A stretch of 64,000 nt of DNA, from contig NZ_FQYK01000002.1 of the NCBI RefSeq assembly GCF_900141715.1, positions 301,495 to 365,494 of the forward strand, read 5' to 3'. The DNA is from Algibacter luteus (GTDB lineage: Bacteria; Bacteroidota; Bacteroidia; Flavobacteriales; Flavobacteriaceae). The stretch's first letter is position 1. Each line of letters starts with the position of its first letter. Shown here piece after piece: positions 18,668 to 28,522 of the stretch. Under the pieces are notes generated by a model that was not told the origin of the DNA, made no database searches, and saw only the letters and a list, made by a program, of their open reading frames with translations. Both the position numbers and the translations under genes were made by a program.

Positions 18668-18789
18668 TTGTTTTTTCATAAAATTTTATTTTCTTTGGCA
18701 CATTGTACTCACACTGCAACATGGCCTGATTTTTGATTTATGCTTTGCACTTTCAGGTCAAATTAATAATTTAGCCTCAATTCACGTTT

Positions 18790-20475
18790 ATGCGATATAT
18801 ACTATCCCTCTTATTAGTTTTTTCTAGTTACTTAAGTGCACAAAACCCTTATCCGCAAGATTATTTTAGTAATCCATTGGATATTCCATTAGTATTATCT
18901 GGTACGTTTGCAGAGTTGCGCTCTAATCATTTTCATTCGGGTTTAGATATTAAAACGCAACAGCGAACAGGATTAAAGGTAAAAGCATCGGCTGGTGGTT
19001 TTGTGAGTAGAATTAAAGTCTCGCATTATGGCTACGGTAAAGCACTTTATATTACGCACCCCAACGGTTACACAACGGTATACGCGCATTTACAAAAGTT
19101 TTTACCAGATATTGAAGCTTATGTTAAAAAGCATCAATACAAAAATGAATCGTACGAAATTGAGTTGTTTCCTAAAGCTGAGGATTTACCAATACAAAAA
19201 GATAGCCTTATTGCTTACAGCGGAAATTCGGGTGGCTCTGGTGGACCACATCTTCATTATGAAATAAGAGATAAGCAAGAACGCCCCATAAACCCTATGC
19301 TTTTTGGTATTGATATAAAAGACAGTGTTAACCCGATAATTACTTCAATTTACGCATATCCTTTGGATAATAATTCCTTCGTAAATAATTCCAATATCAA
19401 GCAAAAAATAAGACTTACGCCCTTAAAAAATGGTGATTATACTACTGAAAACATTGAAGCCATTGGTAATATAGGATTTGCAGTGGGTACTTTTGATAGA
19501 CAAGATTTGGCAGCAAACTCAAATGGGGTTTATAATATTCAAACCTTTTACAATGGTACTCGCAATTTTGAAATTGATTTTAAACGTTTTGCATTTAGTG
19601 AAACCAAACACATCAATCAGTTAATTGACTACGAACACTTTGCAACTAAAAGACAACGAATCCAAAAGTTATTCAGAAAAAACAATCCATTAAGTATTTT
19701 AAAACCCGCACTAAATGAAGGTGTTTTAAACATCAAAGACAGTACTTATTCGGTTTATAAAATTCGGGTTGCTGATTACAAAAACAACGAATCATGGGTT
19801 ACAATTCATATAAAAGGAGCTAAAAATAAAAGTTTAAAACAAGAACCTGCAAAGATAACTCCGTATTTTGTCAATAGCTCGCAAACAACCCATTTAAATG
19901 AAGGTATTGTATCTGTTGATTTTTATAAAGACACCTTTTACGAAGATTTTTACATAGATTTTGAAGTGAAAAATGATACTCTAAAACTGCATGAAGATGT
20001 AAAAGCAGCAAAAAAGAACTTTAATATAACTTTTGATGTTAGCAAATATTCTAATGAAGACAGAAACTCACTATACATAGCAAAATTATTGGGTGAAAAT
20101 AAATATCCGGTTTATACCAGTACCAAAAGAAAAGATCATTTACTCGTTGCCAGAACCAAAAAACTTGGTACCTACGCCCTATCAATGGATACCGTAAGTC
20201 CGACTATTTCCGCTAAAAATTTCAAAGACAAACAATGGTTAAGTAATTTTAGATATTTAAAAGTTAAAATTGACGACCAAGAATCAGGAATCTCAAATTA
20301 CCGCGCAACGGTAAATGGCAAGTGGATTTTAATGGAATATGATTATAAAACCAAAACACTCACACACGATTTTAATGATAACGTTATAACGGATACTAAA
20401 AATAATTTAAAGGTAATTGTTACCGATAATGTTGGAAATAATTCTACTTTTGAAACGTTATTTTACAGAAAATAA
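18790..20475 (+). CDS. M23-family peptidoglycan endopeptidase
   Basis: 561 residues with a signal peptide (MRYILSLLLVFSSYLSAQ). LytM-type metallopeptidase domain at about 25-180 with zinc ligands His49 and Asp53 in HSGLD and His156 in HLHYE; His154 is the catalytic partner. A long C-terminal region of about 380 residues has no motif I recognise but looks like beta-sandwich domains. Probably cleaves peptide cross-links in the periplasm. Its end lies 13 bp before the start I choose for the TonB-dependent receptor gene, so the two are likely one operon. Confidence 0.93.
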   Translation: MRYILSLLLVFSSYLSAQNPYPQDYFSNPLDIPLVLSGTFAELRSNHFHSGLDIKTQQRTGLKVKASAGGFVSRIKVSHYGYGKALYITHPNGYTTVYAHLQKFLPDIEAYVKKHQYKNESYEIELFPKAEDLPIQKDSLIAYSGNSGGSGGPHLHYEIRDKQERPINPMLFGIDIKDSVNPIITSIYAYPLDNNSFVNNSNIKQKIRLTPLKNGDYTTENIEAIGNIGFAVGTFDRQDLAANSNGVYNIQTFYNGTRNFEIDFKRFAFSETKHINQLIDYEHFATKRQRIQKLFRKNNPLSILKPALNEGVLNIKDSTYSVYKIRVADYKNNESWVTIHIKGAKNKSLKQEPAKITPYFVNSSQTTHLNEGIVSVDFYKDTFYEDFYIDFEVKNDTLKLHEDVKAAKKNFNITFDVSKYSNEDRNSLYIAKLLGENKYPVYTSTKRKDHLLVARTKKLGTYALSMDTVSPTISAKNFKDKQWLSNFRYLKVKIDDQESGISNYRATVNGKWILMEYDYKTKTLTHDFNDNVITDTKNNLKVIVTDNVGNNSTFETLFYRK

Positions 20476-20488
20476 ACTTGAAACACTT

Positions 20489-22948
20489 TTGAAGGCAAAA
20501 AAACTACTAACCATCTTTATAATTTTAACAGGTTTAACGTTGAGTTTTGCCCAAAATGCGACCATTAAAGGAGTTATTTTAGATGAAAATAATGTTCCTA
20601 TAGAGAAAGTAAGCATTAAAACTGAAAACAACGGAACCGAAACCAATGCCAACGGCTTTTATATAATTTCAATTCCAGCCAATAAAGATGTTGTTATAGA
20701 ATTCACCCATCTTTCTTTCAAAAAAATTACCAGCACCTTTAACTTAAAAAACGGCGAGGAGCTAGAGTTTAATCCGGTAATGAGCACTTCTGTTGAACAA
20801 ATTGCTGCTGTGGTTGTAAAAAGCAATAGAAAAAAAGAAGTTGAAGGTATTGTAACCATAAAACCTGAAGCCATCAGAAAAATTCCTGGTGCCAATGCAG
20901 GTGTAGAAAATATACTTTTAACCCTACCAGGAGTTAGTAACAATAACGAATTAAGTACGCAGTACTCCGTTCGTGGTGGTAATTACGATGAAAACTTGGT
21001 ATATGTAAACGGTATTGAAGTGTATCGCCCGTTTTTAGTGCGCTCTGGACAACAAGAAGGTTTGAGTTTTGTAAACACAAACTTGGTACAAAATGTAGAT
21101 TTTTCAGCTGGTGGATTTCAAGCCAAGTATGGGGATAAACTATCGTCGGTTTTAGATATTACCTATAAAAATCCGTATCAGTTTGAAGTCAATGCAGATT
21201 TGAGTTTATTAGGAGGCAGTCTCTCCGTAGAAAACATAAGTAAAGATTCAAAATTTACGGGAATTGTAGGTCTACGTTATCGCGATAACAGTTTATTAGT
21301 GAATGCCAAAGAAACCGAAACAAACTTCAATCCATCTTTTGGAGATGCTCAAGGATTTTTTACTTATAAATTCACCAATAAATTCCATTTAAGTTTTTTG
21401 GGAAGCGCCTCAATTAACAAATACAATTTTGAACCCCAAGCGCGTCAAACCAATTTTGGAACGTTAAGTGACCCTGTGGCTCTAGTTGTTTTTTACGACG
21501 GACAAGAAAAAGACCAATACCAAACATTGTTTGGGGCTTTTAAAGGATCTTATTTTGCAAATGACGACTTAACCCTTCACTTAATAACCTCAACCTATCA
21601 TACTACGGAAGAGGAGTATTTTGATATTCTTGCGCAGTACAGTTTAGGAGAGGTAAATAGTAATATTGGTGATGAAAATTTAGGTGAAGTTGAATTTACT
21701 CAAGGTATTGGCAGCCAATTGAACCACGGTAGAAACGATTTAGATGCTTTAATTTCTACCATTGAACATAAAGGCGATTTTAAAGTTAAAGAAAATCGTT
21801 TTGAATGGTCAGTAAAATATACGCATGAAGATATTAGAGATCGTTTGATTGAATGGGAAGTTATTGATTCTGCAGGATTTTCAGTAAGACCACCAAACAC
21901 CTATCCAAACGAGCAACCTTATGAGCCTTTTACTGGTCCGTTAGAGCCTTACCAAAATGTTCGCGCTACGAACAATACTAAAATTAATCGTTTTCAGGCT
22001 TACGGACAATGGAGTAAGCGAATTACATTGGGTACTAGCGACGTATGGTATAATGCTGGTATTCGAGCTCATAATTGGTCGGTTAGTGGTGATGGTATTT
22101 CGTCTTCAAATCAAACCGTTTTCAGTCCGCGTGCACAATTCGCCATAAAACCAGATTGGGAAAAAGACATGCTTTTCAGAGTTGCCACAGGAATGTATTA
22201 TCAACCCCCTTTTTATAGAGAATTACGCGATGCCAATGGTGTGATTCAAGCAGATGTAAAAGCACAAAAATCTTTTCATCTTGTTCTTGGAAACGATTAT
22301 AGTTTTAAAATGTGGGACAGACCTTTTAAGTTAACTTCAGAAGTTTATTATAAAAACTTATCAGATGTTAATGCTTATACACTCGAGAATGTTCGTATTC
22401 GTTATCGCGCCAATAATAATGCAAAGGCCTATGCTTATGGCTTAGATATGCGATTGAACGGAGAGTTTGTTCCTGGTACAGAATCGTGGTTTAGTTTTGG
22501 GTATTTAAAAACTGAAGAAAATACAGATAACCGAGGTTATATTTCACGTCCAACAGATCAGCGTTTAAAATTTGCAGCACTTTTTCAAGATTATGTACCC
22601 AACATGCCAAATTTAAAAATGTACTTAAATCTTGTTTTTAATACCGGATTACCTGGAGGTTCTCCTAGTTATGCAGACCCTTATGACTATCAAAATAGAT
22701 TACCTTCTTATAAACGTGCCGATTTTGGTTTACAATATGTGTTAGTTGATTCTGAAAAACAGTTCGCTAGCGGTTGGAAAAAACCATTTAAAGCCCTTTC
22801 TTTTGGATTTGAAATTTTCAATATTTTTGATGTTCAAAACTCCATTACAAATACATGGGTAAGAGATGTGAGTAGTAAAAGACAAATTGCGATTCCTAAT
22901 TACTTAACACCGCGCGTTTTTAATGTAAGAACTACCATGACGTTTTAA
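20489..22948 (+). CDS. TonB-dependent outer-membrane receptor
   Basis: 819 residues from a TTG at 20489, which gives a sensible signal peptide (LKAKKLLTIFIILTGLTLSF, then AQ). The frame remains open to 20417 inside the peptidase gene but that extension is not signal-like. A carboxypeptidase-regulatory-like domain (about 25-105) precedes the plug (NILLTLPGVSNNNELSTQYSVRGG) and a beta barrel ending in a C-terminal aromatic. Imports an unknown ligand with TonB-ExbBD energy. There is no SusD gene beside it, so it is not a polysaccharide-utilisation SusC pair. Stops 1 bp from the convergent cysteine desulfurase. Confidence 0.9.
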   Translation: MKAKKLLTIFIILTGLTLSFAQNATIKGVILDENNVPIEKVSIKTENNGTETNANGFYIISIPANKDVVIEFTHLSFKKITSTFNLKNGEELEFNPVMSTSVEQIAAVVVKSNRKKEVEGIVTIKPEAIRKIPGANAGVENILLTLPGVSNNNELSTQYSVRGGNYDENLVYVNGIEVYRPFLVRSGQQEGLSFVNTNLVQNVDFSAGGFQAKYGDKLSSVLDITYKNPYQFEVNADLSLLGGSLSVENISKDSKFTGIVGLRYRDNSLLVNAKETETNFNPSFGDAQGFFTYKFTNKFHLSFLGSASINKYNFEPQARQTNFGTLSDPVALVVFYDGQEKDQYQTLFGAFKGSYFANDDLTLHLITSTYHTTEEEYFDILAQYSLGEVNSNIGDENLGEVEFTQGIGSQLNHGRNDLDALISTIEHKGDFKVKENRFEWSVKYTHEDIRDRLIEWEVIDSAGFSVRPPNTYPNEQPYEPFTGPLEPYQNVRATNNTKINRFQAYGQWSKRITLGTSDVWYNAGIRAHNWSVSGDGISSSNQTVFSPRAQFAIKPDWEKDMLFRVATGMYYQPPFYRELRDANGVIQADVKAQKSFHLVLGNDYSFKMWDRPFKLTSEVYYKNLSDVNAYTLENVRIRYRANNNAKAYAYGLDMRLNGEFVPGTESWFSFGYLKTEENTDNRGYISRPTDQRLKFAALFQDYVPNMPNLKMYLNLVFNTGLPGGSPSYADPYDYQNRLPSYKRADFGLQYVLVDSEKQFASGWKKPFKALSFGFEIFNIFDVQNSITNTWVRDVSSKRQIAIPNYLTPRVFNVRTTMTF

Positions 22949-22949
22949 A

Positions 22950-24092
22950 TTATCCTATAAACGCCTTAAGAACATTTATTAAATAATCAACTTCAGCTTT
23001 CGAATTGTATTTACTGAATGAAAATCGAATAGAAGGTTTTTGTAAATCTTCGCCTTTTAGAATTTCTGACAATACATGCGAAACCTGAGAACTTCCACTT
23101 TGGCAAGCACTTCCTTTAGAACAAGCAATCCCTTTTAAATCTAATTGAAACAATAACATGTCTTCCTTCTTAACCGGAATTGGTAAGCAAACATTTACCA
23201 AAGTATAGGTACTCTTTTCCAAATCATCAGAACATCCATTAAATTTCACATTAGGGATTTCTTTTTTTATTTCATCAATAAAATATTGCTTCAATCCTTT
23301 AATAAATACCGTTTCTTCATTCAATTTATTATAAGCTTCTTTTATAGCCACTTCCATACCAACAATGTTATGGATACTTTCTGTTCCTGCACGCAACCCT
23401 CGCTCCTGCTCACCACCAACTATCAAAGGTTTTAATCCTGAATTTTTTCTAATAAAAGCAAACCCAACACCTTTTGGCCCATGAAATTTATGTGCAGAAG
23501 CGGCAATAAAATCAACAGGAACATTCTGTAAATCCAAATTATAATGTCCCACAGATTGAACCGCATCCGAATGAAAAAGCGCTCGATTTTGTTTGCATAA
23601 ATCTGCAACGCGTTTAATATCTATAATATTTCCAATTTCGTTATTAATATGCATCAGGCTCACCAAAGTTTTAGATTCAGATTGCAACAAGTGCTCTAAT
23701 TGACTAAAATCTATTTCACCCTTATGATCTAAATCTAAATAACTTACTTGTATTTTAAATTCGTTCTGGAGTTTTTTAACCGTATGTAAAACGGCATGAT
23801 GCTCTATTTTAGACGTAATAATATGGGTTACGCCTAAATCTTTAACGGCACTATTTAGCACCAAATTATCTGCTTCGGTACCACCAGATGTAAATACTAT
23901 TTCGCCAGCTGAAACATTAAGATGTTTAGCAATCAACTTCCTAGATTTTTCAACTAAAACTTTAGAAGCCCTTCCAAAACTATGCGAAGATGAAGGATTG
24001 CCAAAGTTATTTCTTAAAACTTCAGCAATTGCATCCACAACTTCATCACGCATTGGCGTTGTTGCTGCATTATCAAAATAAACCGACTTCAT
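22950..24092 (-). CDS. Cysteine desulfurase (NifS/IscS-type)
   Basis: 380 residues. PLP enzyme that takes sulfur from cysteine as a persulfide for Fe-S clusters or thio-modification. N-terminal YFDNAATTPM, PLP lysine in SAHKFHGPKG, and the catalytic Cys in SKGSACQSGSSQ within a longish loop, typical of class I enzymes. No iscU, sufE or tRNA thiolase gene is adjacent, so the acceptor is unknown. Confidence 0.93.
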   Translation of the reverse strand: MKSVYFDNAATTPMRDEVVDAIAEVLRNNFGNPSSSHSFGRASKVLVEKSRKLIAKHLNVSAGEIVFTSGGTEADNLVLNSAVKDLGVTHIITSKIEHHAVLHTVKKLQNEFKIQVSYLDLDHKGEIDFSQLEHLLQSESKTLVSLMHINNEIGNIIDIKRVADLCKQNRALFHSDAVQSVGHYNLDLQNVPVDFIAASAHKFHGPKGVGFAFIRKNSGLKPLIVGGEQERGLRAGTESIHNIVGMEVAIKEAYNKLNEETVFIKGLKQYFIDEIKKEIPNVKFNGCSDDLEKSTYTLVNVCLPIPVKKEDMLLFQLDLKGIACSKGSACQSGSSQVSHVLSEILKGEDLQKPSIRFSFSKYNSKAEVDYLINVLKAFIG

Positions 24093-24147
24093 ATGAATTA
24101 CCTTTATTTCTTTAAAAGCGCATAAAAAATCAATTGCTTTTAAAGTT

Positions 24148-24177
24148 CAAAAATACTTGAAATAAAATTATTATCAA
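24148..24177 (-). promoter_or_regulatory. Promoter of the cysteine desulfurase gene (TTG-N19-TATTTTTG)
   Basis: On the minus strand TTG (24177-24175), 19 bases, then TATTTTTG (24155-24148): a full consensus match with ideal spacing. The leader would be about 50 bases. Confidence 0.7.
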
Positions 24178-24230
24178 TAAGCTACGTTATAAATATCAAT
24201 TCCATTATTTTTGCCTAAAACCCAAATACA

Positions 24231-25154
24231 ATGCGTCAATTATTTTTTGTTTTTTTAGTGATAGTTTTCATACCCATAAATTCTTGTGATGATGGCGATG
24301 TTATTGATTTTGAATTAGATTTTGAAGACGCTTTTGAAGCTTGTGGCGACTCTGATTTGGTTTTTTATAAAACGAAAGAAGACCCTTCTGAATCCTTATC
24401 TATAAAGTTAACAAATGTAACTTTAGATGATATCCTAGAAGTAGATTCAGATGGTTTGTTTGAAAGTACCTATACTATAAGTTCTTCCAACCCGCTTAAT
24501 TATCGTATTTACAACAACGCTACTTTACCTAGTGATTTGTTTTGCAGTGCGATACCAAATTCTGAAATAAGTGTAAAACAAGATTACGAAAGTACCAGTG
24601 GATCCGCCACGGTTACAACCGTGTTAACTGAAGATGACAATGATGGTATAAGTGCTTCGTTAGAAGATAGAAACGGTAATGGTAATTTGGAAGATGATGA
24701 TACCGATGGTGATGGGTTGCCAGATTATATTGATGCCGATGATGATGGTGATAACATTTTAACTAAAAATGAAAACCCAGATCCAAATGGAGATGGCGAC
24801 TTAATCGATGCACAGGATACCGATGGTGACGGCACGCCTGATTATTTAGACACCGATGATGATGGTGACGGTATAGATACCCGTGATGAAGAAAACGACA
24901 CCCAAGACCAAAACCCAGCAAACGATATAACTGTGAGTGAGGTAGGTCCTGATTATTTAAATAAGGAAGTAGCCAATTTAGGTGCTCCGAGTGCTGCAGC
25001 TTACAGAACGCACACCATAACACAAACTTATACGGTTACGCTATTAGTTTATGATTTTGATTTACAAGTCATTTCGTTCGATGTTTTAGATTTTGGTGAA
25101 TTAGAAGACAGTTCATTATCCGCAACTAGGACGGTAACACCAGATTTTCCTTAA
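24231..25154 (+). CDS. Lipoprotein with thrombospondin type 3-like calcium repeats
   Basis: 307 residues. Lipoprotein signal (FLVIVFIPINSCDDGD, Cys about residue 19). The centre (about 140-225) holds repeated acidic units such as DDDTDGDGLPDYIDADDDGD and DTDGDGTPDYLDTDDDGD, the calcium-binding TSP3 pattern. No T9SS tail is evident, so it is probably anchored by lipid at the outer membrane. A -7-like TATTTTTG lies at 24206-24213. Function unknown. The last codons overlap the convergent Smr gene by 4 bp. Confidence 0.8.
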   Translation: MRQLFFVFLVIVFIPINSCDDGDVIDFELDFEDAFEACGDSDLVFYKTKEDPSESLSIKLTNVTLDDILEVDSDGLFESTYTISSSNPLNYRIYNNATLPSDLFCSAIPNSEISVKQDYESTSGSATVTTVLTEDDNDGISASLEDRNGNGNLEDDDTDGDGLPDYIDADDDGDNILTKNENPDPNGDGDLIDAQDTDGDGTPDYLDTDDDGDGIDTRDEENDTQDQNPANDITVSEVGPDYLNKEVANLGAPSAAAYRTHTITQTYTVTLLVYDFDLQVISFDVLDFGELEDSSLSATRTVTPDFP

Positions 25155-25714
25155 GTTTTAGGTACATTCTGATAAATGTAAACCTCGGTTGCCCCTAGTC
25201 CATATTTTTGGTAATTGGCGTCATAGTATTTTACATTGTTGTACCTACCAAATAAGTATTCCAACTCCATTTTTAAAACACCCTCGCCAACACCATGAAT
25301 AAACACTATTTTTTGAATACGTTTATTGATGGCAAAATCTAACTTCCTTCTGGCGGTATCTAATTGTAAAGTAAGCATATCATGATTAGACATGCCTTTG
25401 CTAGATTTTACCAATTGATTGATATGTAAATCGACTTCCATAGTAGGTTCATACCTATCTTTAACTCGCTTTTTAGTCTCTTGTTTTCTTTTGGGAGCCT
25501 CTTTTTCTGTAACTACATCGTTTATATTGGTATGCAAAAAGACTTCAGATTTTAAAGATGTTTTTTTATTCGCTTTTACGAGTTCATGAGCTTGAAAATT
25601 CAGTAAAAAACCGTCATCCGTTTCTATTGAAATGGTTTGGCCAGAAATATGCTTTATCTTACCTGATAAATCTTCATCAAGAACCAATACAAAATCTCCC
25701 ACTTTAAAACTCAT
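25151..25714 (-). CDS. Smr-domain protein (MutS2 C-terminal-like)
   Basis: 187 residues. An N-terminal beta-barrel-like segment (KVGDFVLVLDEDLSGKIKHI) precedes a C-terminal Smr domain starting MEVDLHINQLVKSSKGMSNH, with the IVFIHGVGEGVLKMEL core. Smr domains have nuclease activity on DNA or RNA; the DLHINQL stretch occupies the place of the conserved DLHG motif, without the Gly. There is no MutS ATPase, so this is a stand-alone Smr protein of the type common in Bacteroidetes. Confidence 0.85.
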   Translation of the reverse strand: MSFKVGDFVLVLDEDLSGKIKHISGQTISIETDDGFLLNFQAHELVKANKKTSLKSEVFLHTNINDVVTEKEAPKRKQETKKRVKDRYEPTMEVDLHINQLVKSSKGMSNHDMLTLQLDTARRKLDFAINKRIQKIVFIHGVGEGVLKMELEYLFGRYNNVKYYDANYQKYGLGATEVYIYQNVPKT

Positions 25715-25726
25715 AATTATCTATTT

Positions 25727-25906
25727 TTAAAGGGTTCTATCATCTTCATCATTCCTGCTGGGTACTGTTTTGGCTATTCTATAAATACCAATCATGAGTA
25801 AAACAATACCACCAATTAAAAAAAATTGATTTTCACCGGCGACAGTTTTAGAGTACATCGCGACAAAAGCGCCTAATAGTATAAGAAAATAATTTAAATA
25901 TTTCAT
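25727..25906 (-). CDS. Small two-span membrane protein
   Basis: 59 residues from the ATG at 25906-25904; an earlier in-frame start at 25960 adds 18 residues with no clear purpose. Two hydrophobic segments (YFLILLGAFVAMYS and FFLIGGIVLLMIGIYRIA) and a charged C-terminal tail. Lies 12 bp upstream of the Smr gene and probably shares its transcript. No family recognised. Confidence 0.7.
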   Translation of the reverse strand: MKYLNYFLILLGAFVAMYSKTVAGENQFFLIGGIVLLMIGIYRIAKTVPSRNDEDDRTL

Positions 25907-26044
25907 GATAATCGTATCAGTTTTGAGAGCACAAATTACATCAAAAAATAGATTTTTCATCGATAAAATTCAGAATAAAATCGATAAAATCAACGACAAA
26001 ACGCATTTTTAATCGTTAAAATGCATAATTATTAAAAAATTTAT

Positions 26045-26052
26045 TATATTTG
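26045..26052 (+). promoter_or_regulatory. Candidate -7 box (TATATTTG) of the T9SS cargo gene
   Basis: TATATTTG matches TAnnTTTG and lies 23 bases before the ATG at 26076. There is no obvious TTG at the -33 spacing. Confidence 0.45.
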
Positions 26053-26075
26053 CCGCTGTTATAGCCCCCAAATCT

Positions 26076-27830
26076 ATGCGCCACATATTAGTCATTTTTG
26101 CAATGATGATTTGCAACCTAAGTTTTTCACAACTTTCGGTGCGCAATACTTCGTATGTTTTTATTAACGATGAAATTGTTTTTGTAGAAGACGATATTAA
26201 TTTAAACGAAGCGGCAAGCACCATCTATTTACGCAGTGAAGCTCAAGTAATTCAAGGCTCAGGAACCATAGGAAACTCTGGTGTGGGCGAGTTAAGTGTT
26301 TATCAAGAAGCGAATGCTGGCGAACACGAATACAACTATTGGTGTTCACCAATTGGAAGTAAAACAAGTAATAATATAAATAATCCGTTTGGAATTTCAT
26401 TTTTAAATGATGTAACGGGCTTAATCACCTCCACTCCTGCAACATATAATTCTACAAATTCATATAACGGTACATCAAGTCCATTAAATATTGAGCCTCA
26501 TTGGGTTTGGAAATTTATAGCTTCTGATAACTATGGTGAATGGATTCATGTAAAAGGCAATACAACCATAAACCCAGGAGAAGGTTATACCATGAAAGGA
26601 ACCATTGGTTCTGCTAATGCCCAGAGATATGATTTTAGAGGTAAGCCTAATACAGGAACCATTGGTGTTAGTGTTGCTACAAACCAATTTACTTTAGTTG
26701 GAAATCCCTACCCGTCTGCTCTAGATGCTTTAGCTTATATACACGACGTAGAAAACGCATCTGTAATTAACGGAACGCTTTATTATTGGGAACAAGACCA
26801 AACAGTTAATTCTCACTATATAAATGCATATAATGGTGGTTATGCGACCTATACAATAGACGCGACAGGGCTCGTTGAAACATTTATACCTGCAGTTTTC
26901 AATACTTATGATGGCAATGGATCTGTAAATGTAGCCAATACTGGTATAGGTACAAAAACTGCAAGACGTTATATACCCATTGGGCAAGGATTTATGGTAG
27001 AAGGTACTGCTAATGGTGTTGTAAAAGCTAAAAATTCACATCGCAGTTATGTTAAAGAATCGGCAGCTAACAGTGAGTTTTTTAAATCGTCAGGAGATAA
27101 AAAATCTAAGGTTAATCAATCGGTATTTTCAATAATACCTGAAGCTTATAAACGTTTTAGACTGAATATTGATTTTAATGACCTTTATACAAGACAATTG
27201 GTTCAAACATTTCATCCTACAGCTACAGATGGTTTTGATTACGGATTAGAATCTAAAATAAATGCAGCTGATGTGTTATCATCTGATGCTTATTGGACTA
27301 TAAATAATGATTCATATCTCGCTGAAGCTTTAACTTTTAACGAAGAATTAAAAATTCCACTAGTCATAAAAGTTGCTGAAGAATCACCAATTCGCATTCG
27401 CATTGCCGATATTCAAAATTTTACCAACAGCCAGTCTATTTATGTACATGATATTGAAAATGAAACATATGTAGATTTGAAAGAACAAGACTTTGAAGTT
27501 TATCTTGAACGCGGTAAATACAACGATCGATTTGAAATTACATTTACAGAGCAATTATTAAGTAATACCGAATCTAGTTTTGAAACCTTTAAAATACTGC
27601 ATAATAATACCGCTATACTTAAGATTATTAATAAAAATAATATTGAATTAACACAATTTCAATTATACGATATATTAGGAAAACTAATTCTAAACGATAA
27701 ACTTCAATCTAGTAATAGAAAACAAACGTATTCAACAAGTTCACTCAGCAATGGCGTTTATATTGCAAAAGTAACAACCGCCGGCAATCAAATAATTAGC
27801 AAAAAAATAATTGTTGCTAATAAAAAATAA
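26076..27830 (+). CDS. Secreted protein with type IX (type A) sorting domain
   Basis: 584 residues with a signal peptide (ILVIFAMMICNLSFSQ). The middle has Gly/Asn/Tyr-rich beta structure with GEGYTMKG and GQGFMVEG repeats, as in the large exported proteins of flavobacteria. The last about 80 residues form a T9SS type A tail (FQLYDILGKLILNDKLQ, then SLSNGVYIAKVTTAG and a basic end). Exported through T9SS to the surface or medium. No enzymatic motif seen. Confidence 0.82.
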   Translation: MRHILVIFAMMICNLSFSQLSVRNTSYVFINDEIVFVEDDINLNEAASTIYLRSEAQVIQGSGTIGNSGVGELSVYQEANAGEHEYNYWCSPIGSKTSNNINNPFGISFLNDVTGLITSTPATYNSTNSYNGTSSPLNIEPHWVWKFIASDNYGEWIHVKGNTTINPGEGYTMKGTIGSANAQRYDFRGKPNTGTIGVSVATNQFTLVGNPYPSALDALAYIHDVENASVINGTLYYWEQDQTVNSHYINAYNGGYATYTIDATGLVETFIPAVFNTYDGNGSVNVANTGIGTKTARRYIPIGQGFMVEGTANGVVKAKNSHRSYVKESAANSEFFKSSGDKKSKVNQSVFSIIPEAYKRFRLNIDFNDLYTRQLVQTFHPTATDGFDYGLESKINAADVLSSDAYWTINNDSYLAEALTFNEELKIPLVIKVAEESPIRIRIADIQNFTNSQSIYVHDIENETYVDLKEQDFEVYLERGKYNDRFEITFTEQLLSNTESSFETFKILHNNTAILKIINKNNIELTQFQLYDILGKLILNDKLQSSNRKQTYSTSSLSNGVYIAKVTTAGNQIISKKIIVANKK

Positions 27831-27896
27831 TAGTCCTCTTTTACTTCCTCTTAAAGCTTTTAGTATTTTAGCTATAAAATATTTACAATTCAAATT

Positions 27897-28172
27897 ATGG
27901 AGGAGTACATGCTGCCCTGTTTAAATAAAAAACTACTAGGAATAGAATGTTTAGGCTGTGGTATGCAACGCGCTGTCGTACTTATTTTTCAAGGTGAATT
28001 TATCGAGGCCTTTTATATGTATCCTGCTATTTATAGCCTAATTGTACTTTTTATATGTATTGGCATAAATATTTTCTTTAAATTTAAACATTCTAGTAAA
28101 ATAATTGGAGGGCTAGCCATATTAACGGTTGCCACCATTATTATTAGTTATATTATTAAATTAATCAATTAA
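27897..28172 (+). CDS. DUF2752 membrane protein
   Basis: 91 residues. Family signature CLNKKLLGIECLGCGMQRAVV followed by two membrane spans (SLIVLFICIGINIFF and LAILTVATIIISYII). The conserved C-GCG-x-RA motif defines DUF2752. The start may be the ATG at 27897 or that at 27909; the latter has a GGAGGAG run just before it, unusual in this phylum. It pairs with the next gene, 9 bp on. Role unknown. Confidence 0.85.
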   Translation: MEEYMLPCLNKKLLGIECLGCGMQRAVVLIFQGEFIEAFYMYPAIYSLIVLFICIGINIFFKFKHSSKIIGGLAILTVATIIISYIIKLIN

Positions 28173-28181
28173 ATATTATTC

Positions 28182-28508
28182 ATGGAACAACAAAAACTCA
28201 ATCCAACACTCGTTTATGTTTTAGCTATTTTAGGTCTTTTATGCTGCTGTTTTGGTGGTTTAGGATTTATATTGGCAGGAATCGCATTTTTTATTGCACA
28301 GAGCAAACTTAAAGTAGCCAAATTAAACCCAGAAAATTTTGATGTATCTAGCATTAAGGCCATGGACACGGCTAAAATTGTAGCGTTGGTTATTTTAATT
28401 ATAAACCTTCTTTATTTTGTAATGACTATTTATAGAATTTCTACTGTTGGTTGGGATGAAATTATGAGACAATCGCAAGAAATGATGGAGCAAATGCAAA
28501 ATCAATAA
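28182..28508 (+). CDS. CCC-motif membrane protein
   Basis: 108 residues with two spans. The first carries LGLLCCCFGGLGFILAGIAFF, the triple-Cys motif after which NCBI names this Bacteroidetes family; the second is IVALVILIINLLYFVMTIY. A conserved soluble loop between them reads KLNPENFDVSSIKAMDTAK. The C-terminus is Met/Gln-rich. Co-transcribed with the DUF2752 gene, an association I recall from other flavobacteria. Function unknown. Confidence 0.85.
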   Translation: MEQQKLNPTLVYVLAILGLLCCCFGGLGFILAGIAFFIAQSKLKVAKLNPENFDVSSIKAMDTAKIVALVILIINLLYFVMTIYRISTVGWDEIMRQSQEMMEQMQNQ

Positions 28509-28522
28509 GTTATAAATCTATA

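Noticed and set aside
20417-22948. SusC/SusD polysaccharide-utilisation locus
   Set aside because: The TonB receptor has no SusD partner and no carbohydrate enzymes nearby; it is linked to a peptidoglycan peptidase instead.
24763-25023. A His/Leu-rich 86-codon minus-strand frame
   Set aside because: It is the reverse reading of the acidic TSP3 repeat coding region; repeated GAT/GGT codons give His- and Arg-rich antisense text.
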